The position numbers and the translations under genes were made by a program. The notes beneath the pieces are model-generated. The model did not search any database and was not told the origin of the DNA. It was given only the letters and a program-made list of their open reading frames with translations. This document shows positions 34,369 to 38,538 of a stretch of DNA of 38,538 nucleotides, piece by piece. Source of the DNA: an uncultured Clostridia bacterium (GTDB taxonomy: Bacteria; Bacillota; Clostridia; Oscillospirales; Ruminococcaceae); the NCBI GenBank assembly GCA_946545645.1, contig CAMNNQ010000084.1, forward strand, positions 1-38,538, given 5' to 3'. Numbering within the stretch: position 1 is the stretch's first letter; every line of letters starts with the position of its first letter.

Positions 34369-35007
34369 ATGATGCAGGTCTTTCCGACAAAAGGTAATCT
34401 TATTGCGATGAAGCGCTCGCTGGCGCTGGCTTTGCTGGGCTATGACCTGCTGGACAGAAAGCGCAATATCCTGATACGTGAGCTTATGAGCCTCGTTGAC
34501 AAGGCCGGAGAGCTGAGAGGATATATCGAAGACAGCTATAGGGATGCTTATCTGGCGCTTATGAATGCCAATATATCACAGGGGATAGTCTCTCCCTATG
34601 CTAACTGTGTTCCCATAGAAGACGGGCTTGAAATAACGACCAGGAGCGTTATGGGCGTTGACCTGCCGAAGGTCACTCTCCGAGAAAGGCCTCTTGAGCT
34701 GAACTACGGCTTCCTGAATACGACTTCTGAACTTGACTGCGCATATCTTGCTTTTGATAAGGTCAAGAAAGCAACGGCAGTTCTGGCAGAGGTCGAGAAC
34801 AGTATCTACCGGCTCTCAGCCGCTATACGAAAGACCCAGCGCAGAGCAAATGCACTGCGGAATATTATCATCCCCGCTGACAGAGAGACCGTAAAGTATA
34901 TCTCTGACTCGCTGGAGGAAAAGGAGAGGGAGGAATTCTCCCGTCTGAAAGTGATAAAAGCGGTAAAGCTCACCAAGCAAGCCGCAAGGAAGGAGCAGGA
35001 TGTTTAA
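34369..35007 (+). CDS. ntpD: V-type ATPase subunit D (central rotor shaft)
   Basis: 212 residues from ATG 34369, 5 bases after AGGAG; the GTG at 34363 overlaps that site and a second ATG follows at 34372. Long N- and C-terminal helices form the rotor coiled coil, with PTKGNLIAMKRSLALA at the N-terminus as in other D subunits. It is the last ATPase subunit gene and its stop codon overlaps the ATG of the following membrane protein (TAATG). Confidence 0.93.
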   Translation: MMQVFPTKGNLIAMKRSLALALLGYDLLDRKRNILIRELMSLVDKAGELRGYIEDSYRDAYLALMNANISQGIVSPYANCVPIEDGLEITTRSVMGVDLPKVTLRERPLELNYGFLNTTSELDCAYLAFDKVKKATAVLAEVENSIYRLSAAIRKTQRRANALRNIIIPADRETVKYISDSLEEKEREEFSRLKVIKAVKLTKQAARKEQDV

Positions 35008-35609
35008 TGGAAAGGATCAAGAACTTTTTTTCAAACTATTTTCTGATCTCATTGATCTGTGTGATGGTAGGAGTATTCTTCATTTTAAATCCCGATACTA
35101 TCCCGAAGATAACTATTTATATTGTCGGAGGCGTTATAATCGCATTCGGAGTTTTCCTTATCGGTTCTTTTGTCATGGCAAACAAGGGAGGAGAGGATTC
35201 TCCGGCAAAGATCATCCAGGGAATCATTTTTGCCGCCATCGGTGTATTCGTGCTTATCAGAGGAGATTTCATCTACAGGGCTATCTCTCTTGCTCTCGGT
35301 ACATATATGCTGGCCAGCGGGCTTGTTTCGCTTTATAATGCGCTTCGCATAAGGAAGCATAACAGAAGCTCAGGCTGGCAGCTTACCTGTGTGCTGTCAT
35401 CGCTTACCATAATAGCAGGAGCTGTTATGCTGTTCACACCGCTGCTTCCCTTTGTAGTGCTGGGAGTTATACTCGTCGTTTCCGGCGTTACCAATTTCTT
35501 CGGTTCGCTCGTCGGGAAGAAAAAGGTCGAGAAGTATCTCGGTCTCCCGGATAGTGGCAATGACGACGGCGGTTCAAAACGTGACAGAGGTTTTATTGAC
35601 ATAAAATAG
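35007..35609 (+). CDS. DUF308/HdeD-like membrane protein coupled to the V-ATPase operon
   Basis: 200 residues; AAGGAG lies in the end of the subunit D gene and the ATG overlaps its stop by one base, so translation is coupled. About six hydrophobic segments (roughly 12-28, 33-56, 69-85, 88-108, 123-142, 145-165) with GGVIIAFGVFLIGS and LTIIAGAVMLFTPLLPFVVLGVILVVSG patterns, as in the DUF308 family that includes E. coli HdeD, an acid-resistance membrane protein. The tail is hydrophilic and Gly/Asp/Lys-rich. Position after a proton or sodium pump hints at pH or envelope stress, but that is inference. Confidence 0.85.
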   Translation: MERIKNFFSNYFLISLICVMVGVFFILNPDTIPKITIYIVGGVIIAFGVFLIGSFVMANKGGEDSPAKIIQGIIFAAIGVFVLIRGDFIYRAISLALGTYMLASGLVSLYNALRIRKHNRSSGWQLTCVLSSLTIIAGAVMLFTPLLPFVVLGVILVVSGVTNFFGSLVGKKKVEKYLGLPDSGNDDGGSKRDRGFIDIK

Positions 35610-35626
35610 TTTTGGGAGGTATTGTA

Positions 35627-36016
35627 ATGGAGCTTTCAGGAATGTGGAAGATCACAGCGATGAGTGTGGTAGAAGTTGATCCGCAGGATCACAGCATCAG
35701 CAAGACCTGGCGTGGATCGGAGGATATCATCGGTGACGAAAGTATCCACCCGATGCAGAGACTTTTCGCTCAGGGAGTTTACAAGTTTGAGGAAGACGGC
35801 ACCGCTTATTCGCTGATGCCTAAGGCCCTTGTCCCCGCAGGAGAGGGCGAAGCCTATGACGATGAGTATGTCATTGCCCAGAAGACTCAGTGGAAAGAAG
35901 AGGACGGAAAGCTCTATATAGCAGCTCTTGAGAACGGAGAACCCGACTGGCAGGAAATGATCCCTGCGGGCGAGGGCTTTGAGATCTTCGGCTATCAGAG
36001 AATAGCCAGGGCATAA
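35627..36016 (+). CDS. Small lipocalin-like protein of unknown function
   Basis: 129 residues from ATG 35627, 7 bases after GGGAGG; an in-frame GTG-like start at 35612 is too early. No signal peptide. It begins LSGMWKITAMSV and alternates short strands and turns (GVYKFEEDGTAYSLMP, KLYIAALENGEPDW), like small lipocalin-type beta barrels that score as calycin-like domains in clostridia. Possible role in binding a small ligand; nothing more can be said. It is 17 bp after the HdeD-like gene and may end the ATPase operon; no clear terminator follows. Confidence 0.75.
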   Translation: MELSGMWKITAMSVVEVDPQDHSISKTWRGSEDIIGDESIHPMQRLFAQGVYKFEEDGTAYSLMPKALVPAGEGEAYDDEYVIAQKTQWKEEDGKLYIAALENGEPDWQEMIPAGEGFEIFGYQRIARA

Positions 36017-36126
36017 GACCCTGTGCGCTTTGCAGCCTCGGAGTATTGTTCACGGGGCATTTTCCGACAAAAAACAATCGTGAGGTCGTGCGGTATTGTT
36101 GCAAACGCCGAAACTTCAGGCGGGGC

Positions 36127-36155
36127 TTGACAAAATACCGAAAAAACGATATAAT
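36127..36155 (+). promoter_or_regulatory. Consensus promoter of glnN
   Basis: TTGACA (36127-36132) and TATAAT (36150-36155) with a 17-bp spacer; transcription would start near 36162. Confidence 0.88.
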
Positions 36156-36173
36156 CTGTATTATAAGAATGCG

Positions 36174-36214
36174 AATGCGCTGCGGGCTCCAAGGGGCGCG
36201 CAGCGTGTTTTTTT
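36174..36214 (+). terminator. Terminator hairpin at the 5' end of the glnN transcript (possible attenuator)
   Basis: CGCTGCG (36178-36184) pairs with CGCAGCG (36199-36205), extended outward by two G-U and two A-U pairs and inward, past a G-G mismatch, by GCTC/GGGC. Seven T follow at 36208-36214. It begins only about 12 nt after the expected start site. Confidence 0.75.
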
Positions 36215-36298
36215 GATAAGCATCACGATCGGCTGCGCTGACCGGCACCCGGTATTTCTGTCAGGTGAGGGAAGGCCGCATAGCTGCGAATGCTAATC
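36215..36298 (+). ncRNA. Structured leader region of glnN (unassigned)
   Basis: GATAAGCAT (36215-36223) can pair with ATGCTAATC (36290-36298) at 8 of 9 positions. Inside, CGGC (36230-36233) pairs with GCCG (36275-36278) and CTGAC (36238-36242) with GTCAG (36260-36264), which encloses CCGG/CCGG. The nesting is consistent with a folded domain ending just before the ribosome site; no family was recognised. Confidence 0.35.
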
Positions 36299-36318
36299 CA
36301 GGTTCAGGAGGTTAATGT

Positions 36319-38397
36319 ATGAACGTCCCGGAGATCTTCGGAAGCGATGTTTTCAATGAATCAGTGATGAGGGAGAGACTTCCCAAGCAAACATATAAGG
36401 CGCTCAAAAAGACTATCGCCGAGGGCAAGCCTCTTGATCCCGAGCTTGCCAATGTAGTAGCCAACGCTATGAAGGATTGGGCCTGCGAAAAGGGTGCGAC
36501 TCACTATACCCATTGGTTCCAGCCTATGACAGGCCTTACCGCCGAAAAGCTGGACAGCTTTATTGCCCCGACAGATGACGGGCACGTTATTATGGAATTC
36601 TCCGGAAAAGAGCTTATCAAAGGCGAAGCCGATGCCTCTTCGTTCCCTTCCGGAGGCCTGAGAGCTACCTTTGAGGCCAGAGGCTATACCGCTTGGGATG
36701 CTACCTCTTACGCCTTTATCAAAGAGAATACTCTCTGTATCCCTACTGCTTTCTGTTCCTATAACGGTGAGGCTCTTGATAAGAAGACTCCGCTGCTCCG
36801 TTCAATGGAGGCTATCAACCGCTCTTCGATGAGGATACTCAAGCTCTTCGGTGTTGAAGCTCAGAGAGTTATTGCGAACTGCGGCGCAGAGCAGGAGTAT
36901 TTCCTCGTGGACAGAGAGATGTATTCTCACAGAAAAGACCTTATCTTTACGGGCAGGACCCTCTTCGGCGCACCCGCGCCTAAGGGTCAGGAGCTTGAAG
37001 ACCATTATTTCGGTACTATCAAGACCCGTGTCGCCGCTTATATGAGAGATGTTGACGAGCAGCTCTGGAGGCTGGGTATCTGCGCAAAGACCAAGCATAA
37101 CGAGGTCGCCCCATCCCAGCATGAGCTTGCACCTATTTTCAATACCGCCAATATCGCCACAGATCATAACCAGCTTACAATGGAGATCATGAAGCGTACT
37201 GCCAGAAAACACGGCTTCAAATGCCTGCTCCATGAAAAGCCCTTCGCCGGGATCAACGGCTCCGGTAAGCATAATAACTGGTCGCTTTCCACAAACACAG
37301 GAATAAACCTCTTCGACCCCGGCAAAACCCCGGCAGAGAACGCTCAGTTCCTGCTTTTCCTCGTCGCTGTCATCAAGGCTGTCAACGATTATCAGGATAT
37401 CCTGAGAGCTTCTGTATCGACAGCAGGCAACGACCACCGTCTCGGCGGTAATGAAGCGCCTCCCGCCATAATCTCTATTTTCCTGGGAGATGAGCTGACA
37501 GGTATCCTTGAAGCTGTTTCTCACGGAGATAAGTACGAGGGCAAGAGAGTTGAGATGGAGATCGGAGTCGATGTGCTGCCTCATTTTCCGAAGGATACTA
37601 CAGACCGCAACCGTACCTCGCCTTTTGCATTTACCGGAAATAAGTTCGAGTTCCGTATGCCCGGATCCAGACTCTCCTGCGGCGGGCCGATAACTGTTAT
37701 CAACACTATCGTAGCTTCAACTCTTGACGGCTTTGCCGACGAGCTGGAGCGTGCCGGAGATTTCCGCGAGGCTCTGGAAGAGCTGATCAAGCGCGAATAT
37801 AAGAGCAATTCCCGTATAGTATTCAACGGCAACGGTTATTCAGCCGAGTGGGAGAATGAAGCTCAGAGAAGAGGGCTTCTTAATCTCAGATCTACTCCGG
37901 CAGCAGTGCCTTGCTTCTGTGCAGAGAAGAATATCAGGCTCTTTTCCCGCTATGGAGTGTATTCCGCAACAGAGCTCCGCAGCCGTGTCGAGATTCTGCT
38001 TGACGAATACTGCAAGACCCTGCATATCGAGGCTTTGACTATGTTGGATATGGCTAAGAAGGATATACTTCCTGCCGCAGCATCTTATATAAAAGAGCTT
38101 TCGCAGACAGCTAAACTCGCCTCTGAGCTCGGCGCCGATACAGGCTTTGAGACTGATCTCGTAAAGCGTATCTCCAAATTCTCGACCGAGACCTATAAGC
38201 ATCTTGGCGAGCTTGAGAAGGAGCTTGCAGCCTGCAAATCGATCTCCGATGTTGAGGCTCAGGCAAACTGCTACCGCGATAAGGTTATCCCCGTTATGAA
38301 TGAGCTGAGAGCCTCCGCCGATGAGATCGAAACGCTTGTCGGAGAGAAATACTGGCCTTATCCGACTTACGGTGCTTTGCTGTTTTATGTAATGTGA
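36319..38397 (+). CDS. glnN: Glutamine synthetase type III
   Basis: 692 residues; ATG at 36319 is 7 bases after AGGAGG. It makes glutamine from glutamate, ammonia and ATP in the cytoplasm, the main entry of ammonia at low concentration. Length and sequence are those of the large GSIII class found in Bacteroidetes and ruminococci: [21 protein letters not shown]-type N-terminal segment (written in parts: [19 protein letters not shown]), the [13 protein letters not shown] active-site strand at about 192-204, [13 protein letters not shown] at about 257-269, and [15 protein letters not shown] at about 312-326 for ATP and glutamate binding. FEFRMPGSR occurs further on. The C-terminal 200 residues are the GSIII-specific helical region. 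No glnR, amt or glnK lies in the window. Confidence 0.96.
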   Translation: MNVPEIFGSDVFNESVMRERLPKQTYKALKKTIAEGKPLDPELANVVANAMKDWACEKGATHYTHWFQPMTGLTAEKLDSFIAPTDDGHVIMEFSGKELIKGEADASSFPSGGLRATFEARGYTAWDATSYAFIKENTLCIPTAFCSYNGEALDKKTPLLRSMEAINRSSMRILKLFGVEAQRVIANCGAEQEYFLVDREMYSHRKDLIFTGRTLFGAPAPKGQELEDHYFGTIKTRVAAYMRDVDEQLWRLGICAKTKHNEVAPSQHELAPIFNTANIATDHNQLTMEIMKRTARKHGFKCLLHEKPFAGINGSGKHNNWSLSTNTGINLFDPGKTPAENAQFLLFLVAVIKAVNDYQDILRASVSTAGNDHRLGGNEAPPAIISIFLGDELTGILEAVSHGDKYEGKRVEMEIGVDVLPHFPKDTTDRNRTSPFAFTGNKFEFRMPGSRLSCGGPITVINTIVASTLDGFADELERAGDFREALEELIKREYKSNSRIVFNGNGYSAEWENEAQRRGLLNLRSTPAAVPCFCAEKNIRLFSRYGVYSATELRSRVEILLDEYCKTLHIEALTMLDMAKKDILPAAASYIKELSQTAKLASELGADTGFETDLVKRISKFSTETYKHLGELEKELAACKSISDVEAQANCYRDKVIPVMNELRASADEIETLVGEKYWPYPTYGALLFYVM

Positions 38398-38538
38398 ACG
38401 TAGGTGTGATTTGGAGAGTGACTGATGTTTAAGGCAACACCGCACGATCCGCGGCTAACGCCTCTGCACATCATCTGCTTGCCAGCTTTCCGTCATATTA
38501 CCCAAATTCTCCTTGACGTTGCGTAAAGCGAAGTGAAC
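38398..38538 (+). other. Window end: non-coding, possible edge of a dispersed repeat
   Basis: After the glnN stop there is a GGAGAG and an ATG (38425) opening a 33-codon frame that closes with TAA at 38524-38526. Its codons are unlike those of the neighbouring genes and it looks non-coding. The stretch starting GGCAACACCGCAC (from about 38432) looks like the left edge of a repeat, whose other end is outside the window. Confidence 0.3.

Larger units (their letters stand above)
36017..36318 (+). promoter_or_regulatory. glnN control region: promoter, early terminator hairpin, structured leader
   Basis: 302 bp without a credible gene. Contents in order: AACAAT/ATTGTT arms near 36070-36101, consensus promoter (36127-36155), terminator hairpin (36174-36214), then a foldable leader (36215-36298) and AGGAGG at 36306-36311. 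I recognised no known riboswitch class and no GlnR box. Confidence 0.6.

Noticed and set aside
36061-36126. GlnR-type operator upstream of glnN.
   Set aside because: No match to the TGTNA-N7-TNACA pattern was found.
36096-36296. A 66-codon plus-strand frame upstream of glnN.
   Set aside because: It covers the promoter, terminator and leader, has no ribosome site and no protein-like composition.

Overview
The window reads as a chromosomal segment of a low-to-mid GC, Gram-positive anaerobe of the Clostridia, most likely Ruminococcus or a close relative. The pointers are a GH130 mannooligosaccharide phosphorylase of the R. albus RaMP2 type, a type III glutamine synthetase (GlnN), a bacterial V-type ATPase operon, strong Shine-Dalgarno sites, frequent GTG and TTG starts, and sigma-A promoters with 17-bp spacers. 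Most of it is core metabolism. I see no tRNA, rRNA, CRISPR array, prophage or intact insertion sequence. The species assignment is inference.

Layout: 1-3600 holds the end of a CvpA-like membrane protein, a zinc-finger Clp ATPase (ClpE-like) and pyrE. After an intergenic stretch with a possible small RNA comes a minus-strand sortase cluster (3881-6274): a secreted protein with a sorting signal, its likely sortase, and a membrane protein that overlaps the sortase gene by 4 bp. A 492-bp divergent control region rich in dyads separates it from the GH130 phosphorylase. Then come pyruvate kinase (-), a lipoprotein (+), a tail-anchored protein with a degenerate J-like N-terminus (-), and a divergent operon of a repeat-containing hydrophilic protein, an unknown protein and a cyclophilin.

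14400-17430 is an operon of a beta-CASP metallo-hydrolase, a GNAT acetyltransferase and a uridine kinase-like protein. 17725-22561 is a lower-glycolysis cluster, pgk - membrane protein - lipoprotein - tpiA - gpmI, which with pyk covers most steps from triose phosphate to pyruvate. prfC follows. On the minus strand, an ACT-domain protein (PheB family) and homoserine dehydrogenase form an operon. 26468-36016 is a V-ATPase operon in the order G/H-like, C, I, K, F, E, A, B, D, with a DUF308/HdeD-like membrane protein fused translationally to its end. glnN closes the window behind a consensus promoter, an immediate terminator hairpin and a structured leader.

No clearly novel multi-gene system is proven here. 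The best leads are the self-contained sortase unit, the glnN leader, the dyad-rich region at 6416-6663, the small-RNA candidate at about 3675-3792, and the HPD-less J-like protein facing a 30-residue-repeat protein.
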